From the NCBI GenBank assembly GCA_032622095.1, contig CP136066.1:94325319-94389318 (forward strand): a DNA stretch of 64,000 nucleotides, read 5' to 3'. Within the stretch, counting starts at the first letter, position 1. Each line of letters begins with the position of its first letter. A program made the position numbers and the translations under genes. Source of the DNA: Siphonodentalium dalli (taxonomy: Eukaryota > Mollusca > Scaphopoda > Gadilida > Siphonodentaliidae). This document shows, piece by piece, positions 10,881-22,800 of this stretch. The notes under the pieces are model-generated. The model saw nothing but the letters and a program-made list of their open reading frames with translations, had not been told where the DNA came from and did not search any database.

Positions 10881-12879
10881 TTATATAATACGATAATCAA
10901 TCGGGACATTTTTCGCTACTATTTTTTAGAAAAGATCGTTATGTAACTATGAGGCAACCTTGGATAATGATATTTAGCTATCCCAGATGCTACGCTTTTT
11001 CTCGAGGCCGTATAAATTTTCAAAAAATCAATATTAATTGATCGAAGCATTTCCGGACAGGGTCATCGATTCATATTTATTATTTCAGACACCGGAAACT
11101 ATATACCGTAAATATACCAGAAAATCCAATTCACGAAGAAGACATTATAGAAATAGAAAACACGATAAGAAACATAACGAGCCTGAACGAGCCTGAACAA
11201 CATCTCATTTGAAAGAATCGGTTAGGGTGCGTTGTTATTGGTGTAGAAATATGTATATATTTCTACACGCACACAAGTGTAAACGGTTAGATACAGAAAT
11301 GCACACAGATGGAAAACGGTAATCGTTCGTGTGAGCAAAAATCGTATCCGTGCGTTATATATAAGTCACGGTCAACACTGATGCATTGCGACAACAGCGA
11401 TGCATTGCGACACGCAAATCTGATTTGATTAATCATTACCCGGACCTGCATGTAGTATATATTTGCTTAATACTTGTCAGTTGAACACACGTAATAAGCT
11501 ATTGCATGGCATCAGATTGTTCCCTAAGTTGATCACATTTAAGTACTTGGTATATATATGGCCGAGGAAACATCTGGAACGATTTTGCATATTTCTGAAT
11601 TCGAAATCAGAAACTCGGTTCGTATATACCAGAAGCAAGGAATCGCAGAGTGACACACACTTTTTTATACGGCTTCAACGCTTTCTGAAATTTCGCGTCG
11701 TGTTTCATTATCAATGGTCAATGCTCGTGTAGTTTGTCGAAATTAGGGGGATGTCAAGTTGGAAATTTCCAACACCTGGAAAGCTGGAGTCCAATCTAGA
11801 AGCTAGGATTTTGCGATTTTCATGTTTATGTTTAAATTATCACAACGGGCCGATCATGGTTCTGCATGGTCCTCTCCCGGTGCATCAAAAGCTAAAGAGA
11901 TTGAGACAAAAGTTTAAAAATAACTTAGAAACTCCTACGAGGATTTTGGCAATTTCCAGGATCTCAAAATTTTCTCAGACATATATAGTCCACCCAGTTG
12001 ATTATGTTCCTCCACCTGGCTAGTGACCATGCACATGACTACTTATCCATTCAGAACAGGATACGGACACCGCTACCACACAGGTATGCGAGGGAAAAGT
12101 TGGGGACAATCAAAACTAAAGGGGAGGGGTGCAAATGGAATTATGCAATGGTTCAAGGGGAGTTGGAGGTGCAGTTGAAATTCCAATGTGGAACTCCCCT
12201 CACGGAAACCTTATAGGCGATTCCCTGTGCGGCATTGATCAAATCGCTTTGGTCTGCCGATACTGGATTAATTTTTTTTGACTGGCCTAAACTGACGCGA
12301 ACTCATAGTGAATTATCCATTACCAGAGAACTGACGAGCACGCGTACAATACCAGTAATCATTTTGTGGTCACAGTAATCCGTGACACAAGCCTTCACAT
12401 ATTTCTGACAACAGATCTGCACAAAGGTAAACGCGCCCTTACCTATCAGAACACACACATATACACTGTGAAAATAACATTAAATGACAAAAAACACAGG
12501 GATCAGATGATCAAACGGGCAATTCAGTTAAACTGAGAAGAAACAATCGACGGACACCATAAGGTATATTTCAACAGAGAGTGTTAAAAATGAACTGAAT
12601 GAACAATATGAACTCAGAAAAGAACGACGGAACAACACAAAAACAAACAATTCCGCACGCAGAACATGGTGTTAGTTCAGTACTAAATTCAATTCCGACT
12701 GGTTATTTGAAACGCAGTGTGGTGTAAAAAAGTTAATTATTTGCTATGTAAATACGGTAACTAAGAGCCGAATGGTTCGTTCCAAATCAATTGATGATGA
12801 TGATGATACACTTGTTACATGAGAGATAGACCATCTTTGTCGAGAAAGGGACAATAACCCTAAAATAAAAAACATAAAA
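10881..12879. other. Unrecognised sequence with two dispersed-repeat traces
   Basis: About 11020-11110 (AATCAATATTAATTGAT, then TTCCGG and CCGGAAACTATA) is similar to about 60725-60810. About 11755-11830 (TTGGAAATTTCCAA, then CTAGGATTTTGCGATTTTC) belongs to the family expanded inside the IR1 arms. Several ORFs of 70-90 codons lie here, none with recognisable motifs. Confidence 0.5.
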
Positions 12880-13760
12880 CATTTCTATGTCGAAAAATAG
12901 CAATAACTCCACCAAAAATGACTCCGATTGAACTCAAAATTGCAAGTGCGCAGGTTCCCATGCTGATTGACATCTGTGCCAAGTTTAACCCTTTACCCAA
13001 CAAACCGGCCAAAAACGGCCAAATAAAGCTGCAACAGCCTAAATTATCTTGGGTCTGTATCAATAAAACCATACAAATATGGATATCATTGGAACCGGCT
13101 CATTGACCACATTGTGATGGTTACAGTTATGCCCTGTGCCAATGCATTCTCTTATATATGCGAGTCGACCATAGGTCGCCTCGCATATATAAGAGAATGC
13201 ATTGGCCTAACAAAAATCTTTTTTTAACACTTTTTACCATTTTTTCTTACATTCTTTAACAATTTTATAATTTGTAATGTGTTAAGCCAATGCATTCTCT
13301 TATATATGCGAGGCGACCTATGGTCGACTCGCATATATAAGAGAATGCATTGGCACAGGGCCGTTCTGTTGGGTAAATGGTTAAAAGAAAATTGACTGAA
13401 ATATGAATGAATACAGGCTCGGACAAAAGATGCGTCACACGATGTACGATTCTATATATGTCGAAATCTACGTCACACGATGTACGATTCTATATATGTC
13501 GAAATCTGGCAATAACTCCACCAATATGAGTTCGACTGAACTCAAAATCGGAGGTTCCCATGCTGGTTGACATCTGTGCCAAGTTTAAAACAAATTGACT
13601 GGAAAATGACGGAATACAGGCTCGGACAAAAGATGCGACCCATGCATTATGTACGATTCTATGTCGAAAAAGGGCAATAACTCCGCCAAAAGGAGTCCGA
13701 CCGAACTCAAAATCGCTGGTGCGCATGTTCCCATGCTGATTGATACATGTGCACATGGAC
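12880..13760. repeat. ~150-165 bp repeat units, reverse orientation, split by a MITE
   Basis: The family seen at 183-755 recurs here reversed, in units at about 12880-12984, 13385-13570 and 13600-13760. The TTAA MITE at 12989-13380 sits inside one unit. The neighbouring unit at 13571-13610 carries the same sequence unbroken (CCAAGTTTAAAACAAATTG), so it serves as an empty site. Confidence 0.8.
12989..13380. mobile_element. TTAA-flanked piggyBac-type MITE, family 1, copy 1
   Basis: A 392-bp element with TTAA at 12985-12988 and 13381-13384. The left end is CCCTTTACCCAACAAACCGG; the right end, reverse-complemented, is CCATTTACCCAACAGAACGG. Inside are two 69-bp near-perfect palindromes (13138-13206 and 13286-13354), each the reverse complement of the other, around an A/T-rich 79-bp loop. 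It has no ORF of its own. TTAA duplication and CCCTTT termini are hallmarks of the piggyBac superfamily. Other copies lie at 58521-58866 and 63248-63630. Confidence 0.85.
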
Positions 13761-15392
13761 GAGGGTCATTATATACTATCGTCCTCCGATGGATGTCGGG
13801 GACAATCAACCAAGCTGAGCATATATACCCAGCGATATCTCTGGATATAATCTGAAGGTATACAATGTGTATGGAAAGTTCCCATGAGTGTAACATACTA
13901 TATATGCATGTTCTACATAATGATGTAGGCATGCATATATGTATTCATTATATGTATTAGATATGGAAGGCCTATAATGGAGTTTCCCCACATAACTTCA
14001 ATCGCCATTTCACGAGAAAGAGTTCATCATGTTAATATTGTATTACTTAACTAGAAGGGATACCGGGGCAAAAACAATTGCCGCTATGTTTTTGTGTCTA
14101 CCCTGAATCGGTCGGCCACAATATATGCAACTATTGTGGGAATCTAAAGCAGCTTTTTTACTGCCGAACATCATCCATGATTCTAGAAGGCCCCAAAATC
14201 ATGGACTTTCGATATTTATCAATGTTGGTCCTCTCCACCGATCACAATCACTGACTTAAAAATGTATCTCTTGCAACTTCACAAGACTCCGACTGTTTAA
14301 AAATTATGGTGATGTCAAAAGTAAAAACAAATTATATATTACATATCAGAATGCATGGGCGGAGGTACTGGCTCAGTAATATATTTCCATTGCTTTGATA
14401 TTTTCATTGAACGGTTATGTTACGACCGGAATGGCACATCCAGATATCCCTCAGTTCAGATTAGGCTTGGCAATCGGTCCTGTTTTTCACCCATCGCTGG
14501 TGAGTTATGCAGTATCAAGCCCAAACTTCATGATCGAACCGCCCCAAAACACCACCAAAACTCCAAATCAATTTTGTGACCAGCTGACCACGACCATAAT
14601 CTCTACCTCGACTCCAATCCCTGACTCCGACGATCCCAGGACCACGGCGATGCCTACAAATATGTCGTATCTGCTTATACATATATATAGAAAGGGTTGG
14701 TGGACATTTTCAGCAGCAATATTTTTCTGGCATCCCATTCAGACACCGTTACTTTGGCAACTTTATAAATTATACCAGTAGATGTAACCATGTACCCCCG
14801 TTAGACACATTTGGAGCCCTATAGATAGCTGGCCCCCAATTTCGATAGGGGACAAACAGACATAATTATGTTGAAAATATATCATAGATTTTTCCTTATA
14901 GGACTTTTGACTGTTCGCAAAAAGAAATACATCGAATTTGACAATATAATTCAAAATGGTCACTCGTTTACATATTTCTACACATTCCGGCTCATATAAT
15001 CATAGCCAATCGAAGTGAGAGTGCAAACAGGGCGAATACAATCTATTGATCAAGTTAGAGTCGGAACATATAAAGCTGGTTATAGATCCTGATATGAACC
15101 ATGATATAGGAAAAGAGTCCGAGTAGTTTCTTATCTATGGAGTTTCTGTCCCAGTAACCAAAATATGGCGCTCATTGCGGTCTGTGAGAAACACTGAACT
15201 CATCACGCATTCATTACCCACCTTTCTGTCAATAAAGTTCTTTTTTCCACTAATTAGCTATGCAAACTTTTTTTAAATCTCAATAGAGTCGGAGCCTGAT
15301 CAGTAAAGAGCCGGAGTCAAAATTGGTTAGATTCAAAACTGCAGGGATCGTTGAACCCTAGTGTTTCTGCGCGCGACTAGTCTATATATATA
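13761..15392. other. Unrecognised sequence
   Basis: No supported gene. An ORF of 128 codons on the plus strand (14395-14781) has no recognisable domain, signal peptide or close coding context, and I do not call it. Confidence 0.45.
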
Positions 15393-15690
15393 CAAGAAAA
15401 CCATAATCAGAAATGGTAACGCCCTCAAGAGTATATTATTACGCAAAAATATAAATTATAAAAACAAATGTAAAATATATTGGTTACATGAATGCACCGC
15501 CTCAGAATTCCGTTAAAACTTATAATTTCGCCGTTAAAATTCCGATAATAATCCTTCATATTATTACAAAAAACTACGGCTTATTACTGCAGGTTTCTAA
15601 TTCACCACACCAGAAGTCTCTAAATGCGGATCAGAAATCGGAGTCATTGTGTTCCCGCCATAAAATCTTCAACAGTGGTCCAGCCATTGT
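15393..15690 (+). repeat. Interspersed repeat R1, copy 1
   Basis: About 300 bp, from CAAGAAAACCATAATCAGAA through TTACAAAAAACTACGGCTTA to CAGTGGTCCAGCCATTGT. A diverged inverted copy is at 17560-17815. Short pieces of one end occur at 23261-23304 and, mirrored, near 36912-36955. No ORF is conserved. It is probably a small non-autonomous element of unknown class. Confidence 0.7.
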
Positions 15691-15758
15691 TGATATCTAA
15701 ACATTGAAAGAAATTAATGCGGTCATACTAGTTACATACTGCAACTATCAATCCAGCG

Positions 15759-16300
15759 AATTTGATATGATTGATAGAACAAACCACTATTATCATGATC
15801 GTGTCGTTATTTGTTTAAAATACGTATCAATTGACATATACGCACCCGTTCCCTCATTAAAATCAACATATTTCGACCATTTTAGGGGATCTCCGCGAAT
15901 TCGGGGAACTCCGCAAACTTAGACTTCCACAAACGGGGACCTACTGCGAATTGTCACAACAGGCTATCTATCAGTTGGTTGAATACTAATTCCCTTTTTA
16001 CTAAAGTAAATTAACATGTAAATATCGAATGACGATACATATAGTTGTAAACAAGCATTGCAAATAATGTTATTGGGACGAAAAGTCGCAAGACTTGTTC
16101 CGTACTATGATGATCATGATCATGATATGATTGATAGAACGAACCACTATTATGATCATCGTGTCGTTATTTGTTTAAAATACGTATCAATTGACATATA
16201 CGCACCCGTTCCCTCATTAAAATCAACATATTTCGACTATTTTAGGCGAATTCGGGGACTTCCGCAAACAGGGACCTACTGCGAATTGTCACAACCGGAA
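15759..16300. repeat. Direct duplication, ~180 bp units about 361 bp apart
   Basis: The segment from GATATGATTGATAGAAC through ATTCGGGGA is present at about 15759-15935 and again at about 16120-16300, over 90% identical by eye. The frame is open in both copies but holds no domain. Confidence 0.8.
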
Positions 16301-17144
16301 AAAGGAAAAACCAATTATCTATTTATAAAAGCTCCACAGACACACGGCGCATTCGGCGACACACGGGGATCTAAAATTTCCCCACCAGTATACACCCGAT
16401 GGGCGTGAATAATGGCTCACATTTTGTCGCCATTAGGAAGTGGTACTAATAGTATATATTCAATATAGAGATTCATGGCACGATATCGGTCAACTCGTCT
16501 ACGACCGAGGGCACAGCGCGTCTTGCCATTGTGATCTCGTCGCTCGAACGTCCATTATAAGCTTGAATGACATATATAAGCGAAAGATAGCACAAAGGCA
16601 GCAGATGAACCCAATGTATGATCATCGACCAGAATATACCCCTTTCGCGACCATAATGGTCGAAGAAGGTCGTGCTGTTTACGGCCGAAAAATAAATGAT
16701 TGTGCTGTTAGTATTACCAGGCCAAGATCACACATATAGATCACCTGGATGAGGTCACACACCTGAGTTTGTCCTCGAAAATGTTTTGGTACATCGTTAT
16801 CTAGTCTGACACAAGGATATTTCCTGCAAATACAGGGTGATGTCGGGATTTTTTCTTCCAGACACGTATATATGATACGTTTTTACCTTTGTAATTTTTT
16901 ATACCCACCGACGGTCGACACAAATTGGTTTCCGTTTTAGCAAGTTTATTCCAACTATTTTTCGACACCCCCCCCCCTAGAAACACGAAATAAAATATTT
17001 TCGGAAGAATATTAGAATTTTTACCAATTATTGTCTGTTTCTTATCAATTATCTATTACATGTTGGTTATGTGATTAGCTCATTTTGACAAGACAGTGAT
17101 TGCTTATGCTTGAAGCCGAAATGAATTACATTAATTGTTGTTGA
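16301..17144. other. No recognisable feature
   Basis: No supported gene. There is a C-run at about 16969-16977. Confidence 0.45.
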
Positions 17145-17300
17145 ATTGAATTGCATGTCGGTAAATATCTTACAGAGACGGGATATTTCAGTTGGCAGGT
17201 CATTTACGAATAAGAGGAATAGAACGGGCCCCAAAATTTAACCTTGCGGAACGCCACTGGTCACACCAGCTCACTCCGAAAATGAATTTCCAACTGCCAC
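17145..17300 (-). pseudogene. LINE RT scrap around the PQG motif
   Basis: On the minus strand one frame reads VGNSFSE-stop-AGVTSGVPQG-stop-ILGPVLFLLFVNDLPTEIS. This is the conserved RT segment between motifs A and C (SGVPQGSxLGPxLFxxxxNDLP). TGA stands where Trp is usual, and TAA (17238-17240) where Ser is usual. RT homology cannot be followed further in either direction, so it is a short relic. The TAA falls at exactly the same codon as in the LINE at 29350-29352. Confidence 0.8.
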
Positions 17301-17559
17301 TTTCCTCAACCTTGAATATGAGTGAATATGTGAGTGTATCATAGTTATTAGATGTGACGTGTTCTATTGGAGAGAAATGGGTACACGCAGGATATTGTAT
17401 GAAGGATAATCTGGCCGTGTCAAATTGAGCTATAACGATGGGATATCTCGCAGGACAACACATTTCGGGTTTTCGTGGGGTGTGTATTCGCTGGATGCCT
17501 GATAGTTGCATTGTGTATCTATTATTACCGCGTTAATTGCTTTCGATGTGTAGGCATGA

Positions 17560-17815
17560 ACAATGGATGGGCCACTCTTGAAGATTTTATGGCGGGAACA
17601 CAATGCCTCCGATTTTTGTTCCGCATTTAGAAGCTTTCTGGTGTGGTGAATGATAAACCTGCAGTATTAAGCCGTAGTTTTTTGTAATAATTTGAAGGAT
17701 TAGTTGTTTTAACGGAATTCTGTTCATGTAACCAATATATTTTATATTATAATTTATAATTATGTCTAATGATATGATCTTGAGGGCGTTACCATTTCTG
17801 ATTATGGTTTTCTTG
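17560..17815 (-). repeat. Interspersed repeat R1, inverted copy
   Basis: Reverse complement of 15393-15690, diverged, with the same landmarks in reverse order (AAGATTTTATGGCGGGAACA, CTGCAG, TTTTTTGTAATAA, GGGCGTTACCATTTCTGA). With copy 1 it brackets about 1.9 kb. Confidence 0.7.
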
Positions 17816-18632
17816 TGTATACTCATTACGCCTGATCTTGGTACCACCTGACATGGTGGTTGAAAGAATGAATAAACTATGTCATGGACCATCATCCGTT
17901 TGCCTCGCTTGCATGGTCGCACCTTCTACGATCCTCGGATGCAGGCATCAGATCGGACTGAAAGTCGTTGGTGGCGGATTCGTCGATGCCTTCAGGGACG
18001 CAGATGGAATCTGTGGTACTGGAAGACGTTGCATAGTGGTTGGAGATTTGGTCGCTGATAGGTGCTAGATGTGGCATCGTGACGCCTGGGTGTACATATG
18101 TAGTTTGGTCGGCGATGATTGTGAGTTCTGGCATTTGAAGATCAGTGTCACTCGATTCATTCAAACTACCAAAGGACGCATTGACGGAAAACAATGCGGT
18201 TGACACTGTCTGCAATCATAAAAAAAACTAATGTCACTGACAGGGTTGGCGCTGGACCCAAATTTATATTAAATCATTTTTGAACCATTACATTTAAAAT
18301 AGTATCAGATAATGAGTTTTTCCATTCGAATATTAATCCACCTCGAATTTATAGAGTTATTGTTCTTGTTGCAGAACGTACATAATACGTTTCGTCGATT
18401 ACCGCGAAATTCATAATTTTTTTCTTCTTCATAAAACGACAAATAGCCATAAAATATATGCGGCATATGCCTGATTCACATTTGGCTGATTAACCTATTG
18501 TCTTACACTTGGTGCTCATAAACCTTGACCGTCATAAATACAATGTCATCATAAATACGCTTTGTGCAGTAGCCCCGTGAGTGACCAGACAAACAATGGG
18601 TGGGATTAGAGGATTAAATGTAAAATAATTAC
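17816..18632. other. Possible intron/exon region downstream of the zinc-finger exon
   Basis: On the minus strand a frame of 107 codons (18215-17892) follows a plausible 3' splice site (TTTTTTATGATTGCAG, near 18211). It reads Ser/Thr- and Asp-rich without a domain. The phase does not fit the donor of the exon at 18633: joined that way it meets a stop quickly. I do not call it part of that gene. Confidence 0.3.
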
Positions 18633-19080
18633 CTTTTGCTGTTTCGTGCAGAGTGACGTAATCTTTCTTCAGATTAAAACAGCCTGCTACGAACAAATTG
18701 CTTATACCTGCGTCGGTGCACACTTTACAAAACATACCTTTCTTCACATTGTCATAAATCAACCACGGTCGGTTTAATTTCCACGCGTCTTTGAAGGTCC
18801 GTTTTGTCAGTAATGTCGGTCTGTTAGTCAATTTCGAAGGCGTCGTCGGAGTCTGGTTACTAATGTCTGTCCGTCTATGTAAATCAATCACACGTTCGTC
18901 TGTTACATCGTCAACAACAGTTACATCTGCAGGTCGTACGTCGTCTTTTTGTATGTCAGTCAATACACAGTCAGACGTAGGTAACGTAGGCAAAACTGTT
19001 TTGCGTCCAAAGAAGTCCGTCAGTTTTTTACCTTTCGTCACGGTATCGTCGCACTCGGAACGTTTTCGTTTGAGACTCAT
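18633..19080 (-). CDS. Probable first exon of a hAT-type TTF-zinc-finger protein
   Basis: Starting at the ATG at 19080, 149 codons are open and end at a consensus 5' splice site (AAAAG|GTAATT, GT at 18632-18631). The N-terminus is basic (MSLKRKRSECDD) and contains KKLTDFF at residues 18-24, which resembles a PCNA-interacting (PIP) motif. A Ser/Thr/Asp-rich linker follows. Residues about 100-149 match the TTF-type zinc finger of hAT-derived proteins such as the ZNF862/ZMYM group: FKDAWKLNRPWLIYD, MFCKVC (C118, C121), SNLFVAGC, then LKKDYVTLHE (H145). The last ligand His would lie in the next exon, which I could not find. The frame is open 29 codons further upstream but without another ATG. It could be a host gene of transposon origin or a transposase fragment. 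The family does not tell which. Confidence 0.6.
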
Positions 19081-19167
19081 TTTAGAAATGATTTGACGTT
19101 TGGTATCGCAGTCACTATTTAAGCAATCTAAAATAAACACAGTTTCTGTAACAACACCACCTGACAC

Positions 19168-19984
19168 GCGAGCATTAATGAACTCCCATCAGTGAGTTTG
19201 ATTATGTATGAAATAAGGTGTTACCGTCTTGTGAAAACTAAAGACGATTGCATCTCACTTTGTGATCGCTTGGTTAATAGTTGTCGACCGGGTTTCCCTT
19301 TGTAGTGTCCGCGATGTGGTTTCCCTTTGTACAGTCGGCGATATATTCCCACCTTCGATGTTTCCGGACTAGATATTTCACATCACAGAATTGAAAACCC
19401 ACTTGCCAAAATTTTTGCCAACTGAGATTTTTTTTTGCCAAATGAGATTTTTTTTTGCCATTGGCAAATTTGGCAAGCGGCAGCGCGAACCCTGGTCACT
19501 GACTGGCGAGAATGAGAGAACAAATAATGCAAACAAATGTACGCGCATTGAATAAAGAGCGTTCATGCTTCAATAGCCCAAATGCGTTAGGTAATAAAGA
19601 GCGTTTATCAAATATGAGCTTGGGAATCGTGTTCGATCTTATACTGATAGTTATGCCTGACGGGAAGACAGTGGAAATGGTTGCCATTTACATATAAAGC
19701 TGAACATTGGCTTAGGGAATTGTAAAATTTAGTGCCAATGTGGATTCGTATTAGAAACAAGATATATATACCAGGTTGTGGTATGACGAACAAGTAAAAT
19801 TGATTGGCCTTAGTTGTCTCCTTGCCATAACTCTAGGGTGATCCTAGAGTTATGGCAAGGAGTCAAACAAGTCCATAATATGTCTTTAAGTGGACGTATC
19901 ACCCAACTGACAACCATGAGGTTCAGCATTGGTTCTCTATTACGCTACTGTATGGTCATGGTAATATATGTTTGTTTGTCTGCC
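19168..19984. other. No gene; one short hairpin
   Basis: AT-rich sequence upstream of the zinc-finger exon. TTTTTTTTGCCAAATGAG-like repeats lie at about 19405-19460. The hairpin at 19818-19862 is listed separately. Confidence 0.45.
19818..19862. repeat. Perfect short hairpin
   Basis: Arms of 20 bp (CTCCTTGCCATAACTCTAGG and its complement) around a 5-bp loop. The flanks are unrelated to a gene. Confidence 0.9.
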
Positions 19985-20575
19985 GTTTGATTATTTTTCT
20001 TGAACACGCATCCATATGAAGAATAGACCATTCCATTATATACATTTATGACTGATATGATGATCCATTTAGCATAGAAATTGTTGAAGGAGGTGTGGTC
20101 TCTCGAAATTGAGTATGCGTTAGGTTCCATTATAAAGCGAGAAACCATAACATCTTTGAGTCTTTGTTAAAACTATATCTGGATCGAAGTCATACCCAAT
20201 ATTTTATAAAGGAGTAGTGTGGTTTCACAACCGGACCATGGTGAATGAGATTTATACATGCACTCATAGAACTAAGTGTGTAACGTTATTGTTGGAAAAA
20301 GTTTTATATTCGTCTTATGACAGCAAAGTGGACTCTTGAACACGCATCCGTATGCGTAATAGACCATCACACTGTACACATTTATAACTGATATGATACT
20401 CCATTTGGTATAGAAATTGTTGCACGAAGGAGATGTGTTCTCTCGAACTTGAGTATGCGTCAGGTTCCAGTATATCGAACTATAACACAACTTTGAGTCT
20501 TTGTTAAGAATTTTTTTATCGAAGTTTATACCACATGTTTAATAACGGACTAATGTGGTTTCTCTGCACGTAAAG
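19985..20575. repeat. Tandem duplication, ~335-bp period, two units
   Basis: Unit 1 (about 19985-20240) and unit 2 (about 20325-20575) share CTTGAACACGCATCC, TATGATNATCCATTT, GAGTATGCGTNAGGTTCCA, TTTGAGTCTTTGTTAA and a final GTGGTTTC. They are diverged by roughly 15-20% by eye. ORFs in both units are on the minus strand and not convincing. Confidence 0.75.
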
Positions 20576-21857
20576 GCTACAACAAAACAAAAAATTGGCA
20601 GCAGCTTTAAAATTTGCTATACACTGTGTTTGTGTGTGTAACACACAGTTTTAAAGCTCTGTCATATTTATATGTTAACTTTTATGAGGTTTGTGTCTCA
20701 AATAGAGCATATCTTATTTACTAACTATAATATACTCACATATTCACTCATATTCAATGTTGAGAAAATTCCACCGACAAATAATTTGTCATGTGTCATA
20801 TCTACACAATTTTGTTTAAGATAAAATGTATTACACATATTGTGTAGATTTATATACACATTTGTTCTAAGAGTGTAGTTCTAGCTTACTGTGAAGTAAA
20901 AGTAGTGGCATGTCCTGTGAAATAGTTGAAAAATCTCGATTATCACAGTTCTGCCCTAACATGCACGACTGTGCCGCTGAGCAGGCTCGATACAACGCTA
21001 GCTCGTGAACACAGTGGCGGATATCCGTCAAACCGACATGTCTCACACGCACCAGGGTAGAGATATCATTACGCCCTCTATGTAGGGTATATTATGTGAG
21101 CTTGTTTTGGCGTGCCAATGGGGCTATGGAGTTTAGTGATTAAATATACGTACTTTGGTATTTGCGAACGTATTTCTTTTTCAGAGGGAGCTTCTCGTCA
21201 CGATGTATATCCACGTATCGCTTAAAGCCGTGTATATGTTCATGCTCAGATGTGCGCACCGACTTCAGTATTGGAACGGGAATTCCCTAGTTAACCCTTA
21301 GCGCACTGCGCGCTGTGTGTTACTATTGTTGTTTAACCTGCTTTAATTATTGCATTGTTATTTGAACATCTTTCATTTATTTTCGCGTGACATAATTCGG
21401 AATGCTATCTACTATTATATTGCATGGGATTTGAGGATGGTATAAGAAATTTTATTCACACACGAACCCTTCGAGCTGTTTGTTTATATCGGTGTTTAAC
21501 ATGTTATTTAACATCGTTTAGTGAACTTTTTTTATTTATATATACGCGGCAAATAGCGGCATGGTATATTATAAATGAATTGGTATGGTAATTATTGACC
21601 AATTCCCACGTTAGCCTTTCGTGCTGTTTTTAAATATTGACATTTAGTGAACTTTAGTCTTGGTCTCTAAATTTGTTTTCTCATTTCTTTGTATGCGGAA
21701 TATATCTGAGTTATGAATAGAGATGTTATTAAGAAAAGTTCCAACACTAATCCTTCACATTGGTTGTTTAACATACAATGTTGCCGTATTCTAAACATTG
21801 TTGTTTCTATCTACGTAGCATATATCAGAATGCTATATGAATTAACACTGTTCAGAA
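20576..21857. other. No recognisable feature
   Basis: AT-rich sequence. A short near-palindrome (AATTTGCTATACACTGTGTT against AACACACAGTTTTAAAG) is the only structure seen. Confidence 0.4.
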
Positions 21858-22400
21858 ATTAACCCTCATGGGACCATGTTTTAATTGATCCTCATGGGGG
21901 GATATTTTAATTAGTCCCCATTGGACCATATTTTGAATTGACCCTCATGGGACTATATTTGATTTACACCCCCATGGGACCGTAGTTTAATCAACACTGA
22001 TGACACCATATTTTAACTTTAATTAACCCTGACAATGGGACCATATGTTAACATTAATTAACCTTCATGTTACCATATTTTAATTGACCTTCATTGGGCC
22101 ATATTTCAATTACCCCCATGGGTCCATATTTGTAATAAACCTCATGGGACCATATTTTAATTAATCCTGATCAGTTGTTGGACCATATTTTAATTAACAA
22201 TCATGTTACCATTTTAATTAACCATCATTGGATCATAGTTTTATTAACCCTCATTGGACCATCTTTTATTTAACCCCATGTGACCATATTTTAATTTACC
22301 CTCATCGGACCATATTTTAATTAACCCTCTCTGGATGTGACCATATTTTAATTAACCCTCATGGGGCCATGCATGTTTTTTCAGTAACCCTCATGGGATA
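21858..22400. repeat. Degenerate 26-28-bp tandem repeat
   Basis: About twenty imperfect units near TTAACCCTCATGGGACCATA plus a TTTTAA tail. Substitutions and short indels vary unit length. Coding is excluded by stops in all frames. Confidence 0.85.
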
Positions 22401-22517
22401 CCATATTTTGACAAAGATGACATCAGGAGTGCATTGCCTGAGGCCATCTGAGATCATCTTATGTTGTATATTGGCAAGTATATCTGGCCATGTCGTAGTA
22501 GGTGATGGACTAAATAT

Positions 22518-22800
22518 AAAAACGTACTCGGTATTTGCGTACTTGAACCATGTAACGAAGATCGACAATTTTGGCCTGATTATTATTCTGCATGCAATTT
22601 CATGCACTATTCAGACCTCTATATCAATAGAAATTAGAACAGTTATTTGCGAACTTGGATGGACTAAATTTGATTGGAAACATACTTGGTATTTGCGTAC
22701 TTGAACCATGTAACGAAGGTCGAGAGATTTTGGCCTGATTATTATTCAGCATGCTATTTCATGCACTATTCATACCTCTATTTCAATTGCAGTTAGGATA
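22518..22800. repeat. Tandem duplication, 158-bp period
   Basis: GTATTTGCGTACTTGAACCA occurs at 22531 and 22689. The following ~110 bp (ending near TTCATGCACTATTCA) is repeated too. The left end of the long inverted arm (22647) falls between the two units. Confidence 0.85.

Noticed and set aside
14395-14781. 128-codon ORF
   Set aside because: No domain, no support from context, composition not clearly protein-like.
16058-16408. 116-codon ORF
   Set aside because: It runs across a direct duplication and has no recognisable feature.
17892-18215. Second exon of the zinc-finger gene
   Set aside because: The splice acceptor is plausible but the phase does not match the donor at 18632.
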